Source of the DNA: Hormoscilla sp. GM7CHS1pb
Lineage (GTDB): Bacteria; Cyanobacteriota; Cyanobacteriia; Cyanobacteriales; Desertifilaceae
Direction of reading: 5' to 3'
Assembly (NCBI GenBank): GCA_014323675.1
Contig: JACONN010000002.1
Location: 2,648,001 to 2,712,000 of the forward strand
Length of the DNA: 64,000 bases
Shown here: piece after piece, positions 17,806-27,202 of the stretch
How the letters are laid out: every line of letters begins with the position of its first letter
Position numbering within the stretch: the first letter of the stretch is position 1
The notes under the pieces: generated by a model
The model's input: the letters and a program-made list of their open reading frames with translations, nothing else
Told to the model about the DNA's origin: nothing
The model's database searches: none
Position numbers and translations under genes: made by a program

Positions 17806-18226
17806 GCGGACCCAGTTCCTATATCGCCTGCTGAAGGAGGGACGGTTACCTTGGCAAATGGTCACGGCGACGGTGTTATTTACTGATTTGAGAGGCTATA
17901 GCAGCGTTGCGGAAGGGCGATCGCCAATAGAGATTATAGCGTGGTTGAATGAATATCAGAGTGCCATGACTGAGATAGTGTTGCAGCATCAGGGAATTGT
18001 CAAGGACTTTACAGGTGATGGCATGAGGGCAGTGTTGTACCCGTACCCCGCACTACTCCCGCAGAAATAGCCGCAGATCCCCAAGATGCGGTCAACTGTC
18101 CCCTGGCAATGGGCGAATCAGAAATGGCAAAGAGAAGGGTTGCCCCCAGTGCAGATGCGAGTGGGAATTTTTACCGGTCCCGTGGCGGTAGGCAGTTTGG
18201 GCAGCAAGCATCGCCTCGAATGTTGA
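17806..18226 (+). pseudogene. class III adenylate/guanylate cyclase catalytic fragment
   Basis: LLKEGRLPWQMVTATVLFTD, LRGYSSVAEGRSPIEIIAWL, NEYQSAMTEIVLQHQGIVKD and FTGDGMRAVL match the metal-binding (FTD, GDG) core of class III cyclases. The frame breaks near 18040 and the remainder (PAEIAADPQDAVNC, VQMRVGIFTGPVAVGSLGSK) follows in other frames. The adjacent CHASE2 fragment suggests both come from one CHASE2-cyclase gene cut up by repeats. It cannot make cAMP in this state. Confidence 0.75.
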
Positions 18227-18317
18227 GAAAATTCAATTTTTATAAAAATGATTGAGGAGAGTGTTGATAGTGCTATCCTTAAAAAGGAGAGTTGTAATTA
18301 TTGAAGTCCAGATGCAG

Positions 18318-18723
18318 ATGAACAAGAGCAAGATTAGCTTGACCCTACTACTGACGCTGTTGACGCTGTTGACGCTGTGTTTCCCGGGTAGTGCGAGTAG
18401 CGCGCTGAGTCGCCTGGGTAGTGCGACTAGCGATCCCAGGAGACTCAGCACCGGGAAACACAGGGAGATCGGGGGGGCTTTACCAGTCGGTAATTCGGGG
18501 CCATTCGGTGCGGGATCGGTGTTAGCTCGAACCCTAGATGACGTGATAGAGGATATAAATGACGCGCTAGAGGATTTCAATGACGCGATAGAGGATTTAG
18601 AGGAAGGCTCGATAGAGGAAGCAAGCCTGTTGTTAGAGGAAGGCTATTCCTTGCTCGAACGAGAGCAATACGGACGGGCAAAACCATACTTTCAGCAGTC
18701 GTTGTCGATCGGTAGGGAAATAG
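18318..18723 (+). pseudogene. TPR-repeat secreted protein, 5' half, interrupted by IS66
   Basis: Starts MNKSKISLTLLLTLLTLLTL, an export signal, then an in-frame palindrome translation (FPGSASSALSRLGSATSD..GKHREIGG). A short acidic coiled region (DDVIEDINDALEDFNDAIED) follows, then the first TPR-like unit (EEGYSLLEREQYGRAKPYFQ, QSLSIGREIG). The frame is cut at 18723 by the insertion sequence. The other half resumes at 20750 with the duplicated bases GGAAATAG. Confidence 0.8.
18375..18463. repeat. double-nested palindrome inside the TPR gene
   Basis: Outer arms CTGTGTTTCCCGG/CCGGGAAACACAG and inner arms GCTGAGTCGCCTGG/CCAGGAGACTCAGC. The loops contain GTAGTGCGAGTAGCGC and GTAGTGCGACTAGCGAT. 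It belongs to the same loop-conserved family as 16513. It lies just after the signal peptide of the TPR protein and is free of stops in that frame. Confidence 0.85.
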
Positions 18724-18899
18724 GAAGTTGCTCAATATGTTGGTGGGGAGTGATTTCCACACGAGAGTAGCTCCTGCAGCTTTTTAAACAGGAGCTGATG
18801 TCGCACTTAATGAGTCTGTCCTTTATAACAAGGAGCTGTAACACCCTTGGTGCTTAGGTGGAAACTACACAAGCGAGACTTGGAGTCAATGGTTTATGT

Positions 18900-20456
18900 T
18901 TATGTTGGTTTTGGCGGCTGCATCTGTTGAATTAGCGTGGACAACGCTGGCATCTTGAAAGATTTGGAAATTCGATCCTTAATGTACGAATAAAAATTCA
19001 CTCCGTTTTTGCGGCAGGTGTCAACCAGAGCCAAAAACACTTCCCACGCCTGAGTCCCCTGTAGAGTGCGGGTTCCATTGGAGATTTTGCGCTTAATCAC
19101 ATACTCCCGGACTGTCCGCTCTGCCTCATTATTGTCAAGAGGAACTTCAGGAAAATCTAGAACTAATAGTAAATAAGGCTTCTTCTGTTTTGTTAAATCA
19201 ATTCTATGATCTAAAGCACTGTATCCGGTTTGACGGGAAAACAATTTGTCAAATTCGGTTTCAAGCAACAGTTTTTGTTGTCGCTGCTCTTCTGTGCTTT
19301 GCTGTTGATAGGCTTTGAGTTGATAATAGTAAATCCAAAAATAAGAGAGAAATTGTGCCAGGCTTTTTTGATGAGAGGGAACCAGAGGAGTCAGCTTTTC
19401 GTAGTGTCGTCCTTCATGAATCCAGCATAAACTACGATGGTTCGTCTGGTTGTGAAATTGTCCCGCGTCATCAGCCACCAAAATATCTATGTAGTCCCCG
19501 AGCTGCTTTTTCTTCTTGTCAGGCAAAATACTGTCAACTAAATCATCTGATTGAACAACTGCTAATTCAGTTGGATCCAACTGCAATTCGTTTAACATTT
19601 GGAGAACTGTTTCAGAGTTTTTGCGCTCTCTGGTAAAAAAACTGCTATAGTAAGGATTGCAGAGTGTGAATACATAGCAATTTTTCCCATTAACCCGCAT
19701 CCCCGTATCATCAATTTGGTGATAACTGGTACTGCCCAGTCCCGCTTCTAAAATAGCATTTCGTTCTTCAGTAAATTCTCTTAAATATTGCCGAGTTATT
19801 AAGTTAGATATTTTTCCCGCCGAGATTACTATTCCCTGAGACGGCAACAATTTAAGAATCTTTTCTTCTGGCACTCGTAACTGATAATACAAAGTGAGAA
19901 CAAATGCTTCGAGTTCACTCCCGTAAGATTTGCCTTTTAATCCTTGCGGCAACTGGGCTTCGTAAAATTTCTCCGTACTAGGTGAATAGAGTCTTTCTAG
20001 TCGATAAATAACCGTGTCTGTTTTAAATATAATATTTTGAATTGTTACTTCTCGGTAGCCTCTATGGGTGATATCTGACGGCAAGTTACTCCGAGCCAGT
20101 TTGATAACCTCTTCTCTGTCAATATGAATAAGTTGGCGACGTTCCTGGGGGGGGGTTTTCGGTTTTTTCTTTTTTCGCTCTCGACTATTGGGCTGCTCTG
20201 GTTTGGCCTCCGCAGAAGTATCAGCTTTAGAAGTATCAGCTTTGGCTTGAGGTTTGATGTCAGGTTTTCCCTTGTGCCCTTTGAGCGCGGCTATTTCATC
20301 TCTCAATCGTTGATTGTCAGCTTTCAATTCAAGGTTTTGGCTGTATAGGTCTTCTAGGTAATTGAGTAACCGCTGCAAAACTTCCCGACTTTTTGGGTCG
20401 AGATTCTCTGTGTCTTGGTCGAGGTCAGCAAGCCAATTCTTAGTCATGTCTTCCAA
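18900..20456 (-). CDS. IS66-family transposase
   Basis: 518 residues. The N-terminal coiled coil (LEDLYSQNLELKADNQRLRD) and a Lys/Pro-rich linker are followed by the zinc-ribbon-free IS66 core. Catalytic-region motifs include YHQIDDTGMRVNGKNCYVFT (first Asp), a CWIHEGRHY segment and the C-terminal VPLDNNEAERTVREYVIKRK with the Glu, then ISNGTRTLQG. Full length and open, so it is probably active. No separate IS66 OrfA/OrfB helper genes are present, as in the single-ORF subgroup. Confidence 0.9.
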   Translation of the reverse strand: MEDMTKNWLADLDQDTENLDPKSREVLQRLLNYLEDLYSQNLELKADNQRLRDEIAALKGHKGKPDIKPQAKADTSKADTSAEAKPEQPNSRERKKKKPKTPPQERRQLIHIDREEVIKLARSNLPSDITHRGYREVTIQNIIFKTDTVIYRLERLYSPSTEKFYEAQLPQGLKGKSYGSELEAFVLTLYYQLRVPEEKILKLLPSQGIVISAGKISNLITRQYLREFTEERNAILEAGLGSTSYHQIDDTGMRVNGKNCYVFTLCNPYYSSFFTRERKNSETVLQMLNELQLDPTELAVVQSDDLVDSILPDKKKKQLGDYIDILVADDAGQFHNQTNHRSLCWIHEGRHYEKLTPLVPSHQKSLAQFLSYFWIYYYQLKAYQQQSTEEQRQQKLLLETEFDKLFSRQTGYSALDHRIDLTKQKKPYLLLVLDFPEVPLDNNEAERTVREYVIKRKISNGTRTLQGTQAWEVFLALVDTCRKNGVNFYSYIKDRISKSFKMPALSTLIQQMQPPKPT

Positions 20457-20749
20457 CTTACTACTTATTTATCGAATTTGTCAACCCTGGGCGCGGGATT
20501 TTGAAAAAAAATCAGCTGTCGCGCATCTCAACTGCATATTCGGGCGCTCGGCTGCCGACTCACCACTTCGAGGTCAAAACCCCCCACCCCGTAAGCATTT
20601 GAGAAGTTTTCGCTCCTCAAAAATTGCTCTTGTCCTGTTAGGCATTCCGAGGCAGTACAAGGGCTGTTCACTCCAGTCCGATGGCCCGAGTAACTATGCA
20701 GTACCGGCAGTACCCATATTCCTTCACCACCAAGATCTTGAGCAATTAC
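20457..20749. other. IS66 upstream non-coding arm
   Basis: About 290 bases between the transposase start and the right IS end with no supported gene. It includes the terminal inverted repeat at 20730-20749. Confidence 0.5.
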
Positions 20750-21542
20750 GGAAATAGGCAATCGCGGGCTGGAAGGCGCTTCCTTGATCGGTCTCGGCTT
20801 GGTTTACGCCGGGCAAGGGCAATACGAACAAGGCAAATCATACCTTCAGCAGTCCTTAAAGATCGGTAGGGAAATAGGCAATCGCGATCTGGAAGGCCTT
20901 TCCCTGTTCGGTTTCGGCGGTGTTTACCTTGAGCAAGGGCAATACGAACGGGCAAAATCATACCTTCAGCAGTCGTTGTCGATCGCGAGAGAAATAGGCG
21001 CTCGCAGTCTGGAAGGCAATTCCTTGCTCGGTTTCGGCGATGTTTACCTTGAGCTTGAGCAATACGAACGGGCTAAATCATACATTCAGCAGTCGTTGTC
21101 GATCGCGAGAGAAATAGGCGCTCGCAGTCTGGCAGGCAATTCCTTGCTCGGTTTCGGCAAAGTTTACCTTGAGCTTGAGCAATACGAACGGGCAAAATCA
21201 TACCTTCAGCAGTCCTTAAAGATCGGTAGGGAAATGGGCGATCGCGATCTGGAAGGCTATTCCTTGCTCGGTTTCGGTAATGTTTACCTTGAGCTTGAGC
21301 AATACGAACGGGCAAAATCATACCTTCAGCAGTCCTCAAAGATCGGTTGGGAAATAGGCGATCTTGATCTGGCAGGCAATTCCTTGCTCGGTTTCGGTAA
21401 TGTTTACCTTGAGCTTGAGCAATACGAACGGGCAAAATCTTACTTTCAGCAGTCATTGCAGATAGCAAAGGAAATCAATAATTTAGAGTTAGAAACAATG
21501 GCTCAAGAAGGTTTGCAGCGGAGTAATCAGAGGCTATTTTAG
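20750..21542 (+). pseudogene. TPR-repeat protein, 3' half
   Basis: Continuation of the gene cut at 18723. Six and a half ~40-residue units of the form GNSLLGFGNVYLELEQYERA, KSYLQQSLKIGREIGDRDLE end with LELETMAQEGLQRSNQRLF. The units are nearly identical at the DNA level over 120 bases, so they arose by recent tandem duplication. Long TPR arrays bind proteins or peptides. An internal ATG could initiate this half alone at 20784, but it would lack the export signal. Confidence 0.8.
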
Positions 21543-21958
21543 GAATGCCGATGCGACGCTTGACTGGTTTGGAGCGGTGAAAGGTGAGTATTAGCCTGGT
21601 AACGAGAGGAGCGGCCTTGCTGTTAACTATCTTGCAGTCGTGCGCGGTTACCAGTATTTGGCCACCCGGTTAGCTGCCATTCGCCAAGAAGTTAACTATC
21701 CTCGCGAAGATGTGTGAGAATTGCGATTTTTCGGGCCGTCTGCGGACCGATCGCGCTTCTATGCCTGAGAATAACAAGTCAAAGCCATTGAAGCACAACT
21801 AGATCCAGAAAACCGGACGGGTCGCAATTTACCAGCGTCAATGGCAAGAAACCCGCAAGGATATTGACAAGTTGAAAGCCTCGCAAGCAGAACATTCAGC
21901 AGTAAATCAAGCCGAACACCAGCGCCTGGAACGAACCCCTAGTGGTATGACAGTGAAA
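21543..21958 (+). pseudogene. decayed coding remnant
   Basis: Fragments of coding sense appear in changing frames: GYQYLATRLAAIRQEVNYPRED near 21645-21715, QVKAIEAQLDPENRTGR near 21778-21830, and VAIYQRQWQETRKDIDKLKA..AEHQRLERT near 21826-21940. No family is assigned. It is the debris of a helical protein next to the TPR gene. Confidence 0.4.
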
Positions 21959-23326
21959 TTAAAGTAACCCAGCGGACTCGTACAGACGCCGGAGAAGGGA
22001 GAGAATGCGATCGCCATACTGAGTGTCGGCATTCCAACGACCACTAAGCTGTCCGATCAAGGGGGCAATGCCGCGAGTAATAAAGCGAAACCGGGGCGCA
22101 ACTAACTCTTGCACCAAAGGTTCCGTACTAGCATAGGCTTTTAATTGTTGAATATGGGCTCTCACGCCAATTCTGGCACTGGCAAAAACAGCACCACCCG
22201 ACCCCGCCCGCACATCTCCCAAACCCGCAAAGTTATTTTGCGAGGGTTGCACTTCCCTACCAAAGCGCAAAAATCCTGTCTCTACACACATCTGACAAAA
22301 AGCGATATCATAGTTGACGCCCTCTATGGAAGCCTCTTCTCGGTATAGTCGGGGAATGTCGGGAAACTGGTCGAGACCTTCGGGATTGTTCGTTTTGAGA
22401 AACATCATCAGCTGCACTTCCGACGTGTTACCATGGCGCATAATTCGATCCAGTTGACCGCCGCAGATCTTCAAGACCGAGCGTAAAACTACTGCGCGGG
22501 TATCGTTATCCCAGCTGACAGAGATATTGAAATCCCGCAACTCTACTGCTTTGATATAGACTATGTTACGATAATTGATGCGGCGGACATCGTTTGCTTG
22601 TGATAAATTAATCCCCAAGCTATCTACTAGGTCGATCGGGATGTAGGCGTTGCCATTGACGATCGCCCCCAGCTCCCCATAGACTTGACCGTTAAGATTG
22701 ATATTAATCGTGGGATAGGTCTCTGTCTGAGTCGGGGTGGGCCTGGGAGCACCAATGGGGTCAATAGTACGGCTCCAAGCTGCTAGTCCGTCCGCTATTC
22801 CCAGAGCAATTTCCCGCCGTCGATTTTGCAATAAGAACCGATCGTCAGGGTTGGTGAGAAAGCCTACTTGAATCAGCAAAGAGGGGGTAATCACGTTGCG
22901 ACAAAATGCTAAACTACCCACACCTGTAGCTGTATCTGGTTTGGCTCCCCAACTTCGCAGTTGAGGTAGCCTGCGCAACAGGGCCAGCAGCAACAACTCG
23001 GCATGGTTCTTGCGCTCCTGGTTATTGGCGATGTAATATATACTCGCTCCCCTGACTGCCGGGTTAGAAAAGGCATCCGCATGCAGTTCTGCTGATACAT
23101 CCCCTCGTCTCGCACGAATGTTGATCCAGTCTATTGACCGCCGCAAACTCAGGTCGTCTGGCACCACCAGCACTTCAAAATCCCGCGATCGCAAGTCCGC
23201 CGCTATCAAGTCTCGCAGTTGGATCATCTCTTTTGCTTCTGTGGTGTTCCCGGCGATCGCCCCTGGATCCCGGAACCCATCACTTTCGATCCCGCCATGA
23301 CCTGCTGATATAAAAATTCTTCCCAT
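21959..23326 (-). CDS. N-acetylmuramoyl-L-alanine amidase with glucosaminidase domain (TftA-like)
   Basis: 455 residues. Residues 1-190 are an Amidase_3 domain: MGRIFISAGHGG (zinc His), then Glu and SAELHADAF (second zinc His) and LIQVGFLTNPDD with a later acidic residue. Residues ~210-290 resemble a copper-amine-oxidase-like stalk (GQVYGELGAIVNGNAYIPID). The C-terminal ~150 residues (YDIAFCQMCVETGFLRFG, QNNFAGLGDV) are a glucosaminidase/LysM-type hydrolase with the catalytic Glu in VETGF. The domain order matches what I recall for hormogonium tapered-terminus protein TftA. No N-terminal signal peptide is obvious, as in that protein. It is divergent from dnaG. Confidence 0.8.
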   Translation of the reverse strand: MGRIFISAGHGGIESDGFRDPGAIAGNTTEAKEMIQLRDLIAADLRSRDFEVLVVPDDLSLRRSIDWINIRARRGDVSAELHADAFSNPAVRGASIYYIANNQERKNHAELLLLALLRRLPQLRSWGAKPDTATGVGSLAFCRNVITPSLLIQVGFLTNPDDRFLLQNRRREIALGIADGLAAWSRTIDPIGAPRPTPTQTETYPTININLNGQVYGELGAIVNGNAYIPIDLVDSLGINLSQANDVRRINYRNIVYIKAVELRDFNISVSWDNDTRAVVLRSVLKICGGQLDRIMRHGNTSEVQLMMFLKTNNPEGLDQFPDIPRLYREEASIEGVNYDIAFCQMCVETGFLRFGREVQPSQNNFAGLGDVRAGSGGAVFASARIGVRAHIQQLKAYASTEPLVQELVAPRFRFITRGIAPLIGQLSGRWNADTQYGDRILSLLRRLYESAGLL

Positions 23327-23404
23327 CTGCTATATTTACCCTATTATGCACTTTTTAAAATTGCCAATTTAAATACAAAATTGTGCCCAAATATTTATGA
23401 CTGC

Positions 23405-23450
23405 TAACGCATTTTCATTCTCCATTCTCCATTTTCCATTTTCCATTCTC
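23405..23450. repeat. simple CATTYTCCATTT repeat upstream of dnaG
   Basis: Five tandem copies of CATTCTCCATTTTCC-like units end 13 bases before the dnaG start. A similar array lies at 53155-53215. The ribosome site AAGGA (23450-23456) follows it. Confidence 0.75.
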
Positions 23451-23463
23451 AAGGATAATTTTC

Positions 23464-25461
23464 ATGATCGTTCCGCGCCTGCACCCCGACACTATTGAAG
23501 AAGTCAAGCAGCATGTTGACATTGTCGATGTGATCTCCCAACGAGTCGTCCTCCGCAAACGGGGCAAGGATTTTGTCGGACTCTGTCCTTTTCACGAGGA
23601 AAAATCTCCCAGCTTTACGGTCAGTCCTACTAAACAATTTTACCATTGTTTTGGTTGTAGTGCTGGCGGCAATGCCATCACTTTCTTGATGGAACTGGAT
23701 AAGCGTTCTTTCTCTGATGTCGTCCTGGACCTGGCCCGATCGCACCAGTTGCAGATCGAGACCATGGCACCAGAAGAACGCCAAGAACTCCAACGCCAAA
23801 TTACTCTTCAAGAACAGTTATATCAAGTTTTGGCTTTGACGTCAAGTTTCTATCAACATGCCCTGCGCGAACCTTCCCTAGGAGAGACCCCCCGGGAATA
23901 TCTTAGATCCGATCGCCAGCTACGGGAAGAGACTATTCAACAGTTTCAACTGGGTTATGCCCCGCCGGGGTGGGAAACCTTATACCATTATTTAGTAGAG
24001 GTCAAGGGCTATTCTGTCAAGTTGGTGGAACTAGCAGGCTTGATCCTGCCCCGCAAAAATGGTAGCGGTTATTACGATCGATTCCGCGATCGCCTGATTA
24101 TTCCCATCCAGGACATCCAAGGACGGATCGTCGGTTTTGGGGGCCGCACTCTGGGGGATGACAAACCCAAATATCTTAATTCTCCGGAAACTCCTGTCTT
24201 CGATAAAGGCAAAACTCTCTTTGCTTTGGATAAAGCTAAAGATGCTATTGCTAAACTAGACCAGGCTGTGGTAGTAGAAGGTTATTTTGACGCGATCGCC
24301 CTCCATGCTGCTGGCATCACCAATGTCGTCGCCTCTCTGGGCACGGCTTTAAGTGCCACCCAAGTGCGGCAACTCTTGCGTTACAGTCCTTCTAAACGCC
24401 TGGTGCTGAATTTTGACGCCGATGCTGCGGGCCGTACTGCTACCCAAAGGGCCATTAGCGAAGTTGCCGATCTTGCCTACAAAGGACAAGTGCAACTGCG
24501 CATTCTCAACCTTCCCGATGGCAAAGATGCCGACGACTTCCTCAAACTCTCTGGTACTCCTAAACCTTTCCAACAACTTTTAGCAGATGCCCCCCTCTGG
24601 ATAGATTGGCAAATTAAACAAATCCTCAAGGGCAAAAATCTGCAAAAAGCCGATCAGTTTCAGCAAGTATCCAAGCAGACGATCGCCCTCCTCAGACAGA
24701 TCCAAGATAGCACGTCCCGCACCTATTATATCAATCTATGCGCCCAACTCCTCTCCTCAGGAGACTCCCGACTGGTGCCCAAACTAGCGCAAGATTTACT
24801 CATTCAAGTTAAAAAACCACAACTACAGGCAGATAAGCAAAAATCTCAGCAGCAAGACAAGTCTATAGAGTTACCTGTTAATTCCGATCGCCAACGTTTA
24901 GCACAGGCAGAAGTTTTACTCCTACGAGTTTACCTCCATTATCCCCAATACCGCAGTGAAATTATCCAGGCCCTCAGAGATAAAGCTTTAGACTTTACCA
25001 GACAGCATCGCTTTTTGTGGTCTCAAATTCAGCAAGTTCAACAGTCCCTAGAACTTACCTCACCCCACCTCCTCTCTAAATTACAGGACCACTGTCTCCA
25101 ATTTTCTCAGCAAATGGCGCAAGTACAGCCGCTATTTTATTTGGATGAGAAAACCCAGCGGGATATCCGCCGCACTCCTCTGATTATTCAAGCTGCGATC
25201 GCCTGTATGGAGAGGGCCATCTGTGAAAGTCGTTCTCGCTATTGTCTGCAACGTTGGACAAATACTGACCGAGTTCGCGATCCTGAAGGGTGGCATTATT
25301 ATTATAAGCAATTCTATCAGGCCAAGCAGCGAATTTCGGAAATAGATCGACTCCGCCAGACATCTCTGTTAGACTTGGTACAGGTGCCCTGGAAGGTGAT
25401 GTTTAACACACTCTCTTCGCTGTTAGCCCGCCTCTGGTTCAAACCAGAGGCTAATAGCTAA
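23464..25461 (+). CDS. dnaG: DNA primase
   Basis: 665 residues. N-terminal CHC2 zinc finger (GLCPFHEEKSPSF, then YHCFGCSAGGNAITF). The TOPRIM core has VVVEGYFDAIALHAAGI, LNFDADAAGRTATQRA and LPDGKDADDFLK, holding the catalytic Glu and the Asp pairs. The C-terminal helical region contacts the replicative helicase in other bacteria. Primase makes RNA primers for replication. Start ATG 23464 follows AAGGA. Oddity: the last ~14 residues (LARLWFKPEANS) and the TAA are encoded by a dispersed palindromic repeat, so the native C-terminus appears replaced or extended. Confidence 0.95.
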   Translation: MIVPRLHPDTIEEVKQHVDIVDVISQRVVLRKRGKDFVGLCPFHEEKSPSFTVSPTKQFYHCFGCSAGGNAITFLMELDKRSFSDVVLDLARSHQLQIETMAPEERQELQRQITLQEQLYQVLALTSSFYQHALREPSLGETPREYLRSDRQLREETIQQFQLGYAPPGWETLYHYLVEVKGYSVKLVELAGLILPRKNGSGYYDRFRDRLIIPIQDIQGRIVGFGGRTLGDDKPKYLNSPETPVFDKGKTLFALDKAKDAIAKLDQAVVVEGYFDAIALHAAGITNVVASLGTALSATQVRQLLRYSPSKRLVLNFDADAAGRTATQRAISEVADLAYKGQVQLRILNLPDGKDADDFLKLSGTPKPFQQLLADAPLWIDWQIKQILKGKNLQKADQFQQVSKQTIALLRQIQDSTSRTYYINLCAQLLSSGDSRLVPKLAQDLLIQVKKPQLQADKQKSQQQDKSIELPVNSDRQRLAQAEVLLLRVYLHYPQYRSEIIQALRDKALDFTRQHRFLWSQIQQVQQSLELTSPHLLSKLQDHCLQFSQQMAQVQPLFYLDEKTQRDIRRTPLIIQAAIACMERAICESRSRYCLQRWTNTDRVRDPEGWHYYYKQFYQAKQRISEIDRLRQTSLLDLVQVPWKVMFNTLSSLLARLWFKPEANS

Positions 25462-25492
25462 AGTCGGTTAAAACCGACTAATATCATGTTTT
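25419..25492. repeat. palindromic repeat overlapping the 3' end of dnaG
   Basis: TTCGCTGTTAGCCCGCC, stem CTCTGGTT/AACCAGAG, GGCTAATAGCTAAAGTCGG, TTAAAACCGACTAATATCAT. The same order of blocks is found at 6630 with a different stem (CCGGGGGTT/AACCCCCGG). The TAA inside ATAGCTAAAG is the dnaG stop. Confidence 0.8.
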
Positions 25493-25575
25493 GATAAAAT
25501 AGTATTAGACAATAAGTGAAAGCTAAGAAACCCGGTTTCTGGTGGCATAATGTAGGAATGGAATAATCTTTATCT

Positions 25576-26556
25576 CTACTCGGTTGGGCGTCCTAGCTTC
25601 AGAAGCAACCGCTTACGGTTATTGATTGCATCTTGGAAGTTAGGATCAAATTCAAGGGCTTTCTCATAGGAATCTAGCGCTTCATCGTATCGTTGCAATT
25701 TCTCTAGCGCCACGCCTCGACCAGTCCAAGCCTCATGCATGTCTGGCTTGATTTCTATCGCTTTGTCATAGGATGCGATCGCCTCTGAGTATCGTTCCAA
25801 GTAACATAGCGCCAAACCTCTGAGATACCAAGATTGATGGTCGTTTTGCTTAATTTCTATCGCTTTGTCAAAAGATGCGATCGCCTCTTCATATCGTTGC
25901 AATGCCTCTAGCGCCACGCCTCTACTATTCCAAGCCTCATGCTTGTCTGGCTTAATTTCTATCGCTTTGTCAAAGGATGTAATCGCCTCTGAGTATCGTT
26001 CCAAGTAATGTAGCGCCAAGCCTCTGTTATTCCAAGCCTGATGGAAGTCTGGCTTGATTTCTATCGCTTTTCAAAAGATGCGAGTACCTCCAAATATCGT
26101 TCCAAGCTAGATAGCGCTAATCCTCTGTTATGCCAAGCTTCATGCATGTCTGGCTTGATTTCTATCGCTTTGTCAAAGGAGGCGATCGCCTCATCATATC
26201 ATTGCAAAATTTTCCCTAGCACAAAGCCTCTGCTATACCAAGCCTATTCGTATGGCTTAAATTCTATCGCCTTTTTCAAGAGTGCGAGTGCCTCTTCATC
26301 TCGTTCCAATTCCATTAGCGTAATACCTCCATTCTCTCAAATATTATAAGTATCTGGATTAATTTATATCCCTAGATCGTAGGATGCGATCGCCTCTGAG
26401 TACCGTTTTATTTTATTAGCGCCTCGCCTCTGTTATTCTAATATTCATCTAGTCTGGCTTGATTTATATTATTTTATCAGGTGACTTCGGGCCACCACAG
26501 CCTGTCAGTAAAAAGGTAAAGCAGCCCGCAGCCACCAACCAGCGACTCCCCATCAT
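25576..26556 (-). pseudogene. TPR-repeat lipoprotein, decayed 5' half
   Basis: From ATG 26556 the frame reads MMGSRWLVAAGCFTFLLTGCGG, a lipoprotein signal with lipobox LTGC, then stops at TAA after DKII. Downstream, TPR units in several frames (SGLAWN-like, 26020-26460) lead to an intact stretch from 26019: ALHYLERYSEAITSFDKAIE and four more 34-residue units ending QDAINNRKRLLLKLGRP. The array contains CGATCGCC sites in most units. Frameshifts in at least three places make it non-functional unless the 3' part is expressed alone. Confidence 0.75.
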
Positions 26557-26639
26557 CCTATCCCTCACCACGCAACGACATTTTCTATTATGGCATCCGT
26601 AGGTTGGGTCTGGAGCACGAAACCCAACCTACTCACCCA

Positions 26640-27149
26640 TTAATCACAAGGAAGAGTATCGCGAGTCTTCCTGCCAGTTACAGGATTAGTACCTTTCGCT
26701 GCCTTACACAGCAATTTTTCCGTCGAGCGTCGGAAGTACACCCCTGTGAAATCGGCACCGTCAACGATCGCACCTTCAAACTTGGCATTATAGGCTAAAG
26801 CATCCTCAAATATAGCATTGGTTAAATTGGCATTGTAAAACTTAGCCGTGTCGATTATCGAGAATCTCAGATCCGCACCCTCCAGGTTAGCACCCTCTAG
26901 GTTAGCTAAAAACAAACTCACCTCTCGCAAATTTGCATGAGAGAAGTTGCTATTTGTCAGATCTGCTCTCTCAAATTTCGATCCTCTCAGATCTTGACCG
27001 GAAAAGTCCGCCCCTTGAAGTTTGCGTTCGCTGTAGTCTGTCGCTAACGCTGGCGTCGCGATCGCACTTACCGCCGCGATCGATAATACCATCAACAGGC
27101 ATAAACTCAGTATCATTTTGGCTATCCGCCGGTGTCCTCTCGTATTCAT
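26640..27149 (-). CDS. secreted (probably lumenal) pentapeptide-repeat protein
   Basis: 169 residues from ATG 27149 (an in-frame ATG at 27185 would add 12 residues before the signal). Signal peptide with MILSLCLLMVLSIAAVSAIA..PALA. About 14 pentapeptide units follow (ADFSGQDLRG, ANLEGANLEGADLRF), and the end is LLCKAAKGTNPVTG..TLPCD with two Cys that may form a disulfide. This is the pattern of thylakoid-lumen pentapeptide proteins. The quadrilateral beta-helix role is unknown. It is divergent from the YraN gene. Confidence 0.85.
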   Translation of the reverse strand: MNTRGHRRIAKMILSLCLLMVLSIAAVSAIATPALATDYSERKLQGADFSGQDLRGSKFERADLTNSNFSHANLREVSLFLANLEGANLEGADLRFSIIDTAKFYNANLTNAIFEDALAYNAKFEGAIVDGADFTGVYFRRSTEKLLCKAAKGTNPVTGRKTRDTLPCD

Positions 27150-27202
27150 GACGAAACAAAAGTAATAGACATGGGATGGGAGCATCGATGATGATTATCA
27201 TC

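Larger units (their letters stand above)
18724..20749 (-). mobile_element. IS66-family insertion sequence
   Basis: 2,026 bp. Imperfect terminal inverted repeats GAAGTTGCTCAATATGTTGG (left) and, inverted, GTAATTGCTCAAGATCTTGG (right). The 8-bp direct repeat GGAAATAG at 18716-18723 and 20750-20757 is the target-site duplication expected for IS66. The host TPR gene reads on in frame across it, so the event is recent. It carries a single transposase gene. Confidence 0.92.

Noticed and set aside
20124..20757. Plus-strand frames opposite the IS66 transposase start
   Set aside because: Antisense of the Lys/Pro-rich linker and non-coding arm.
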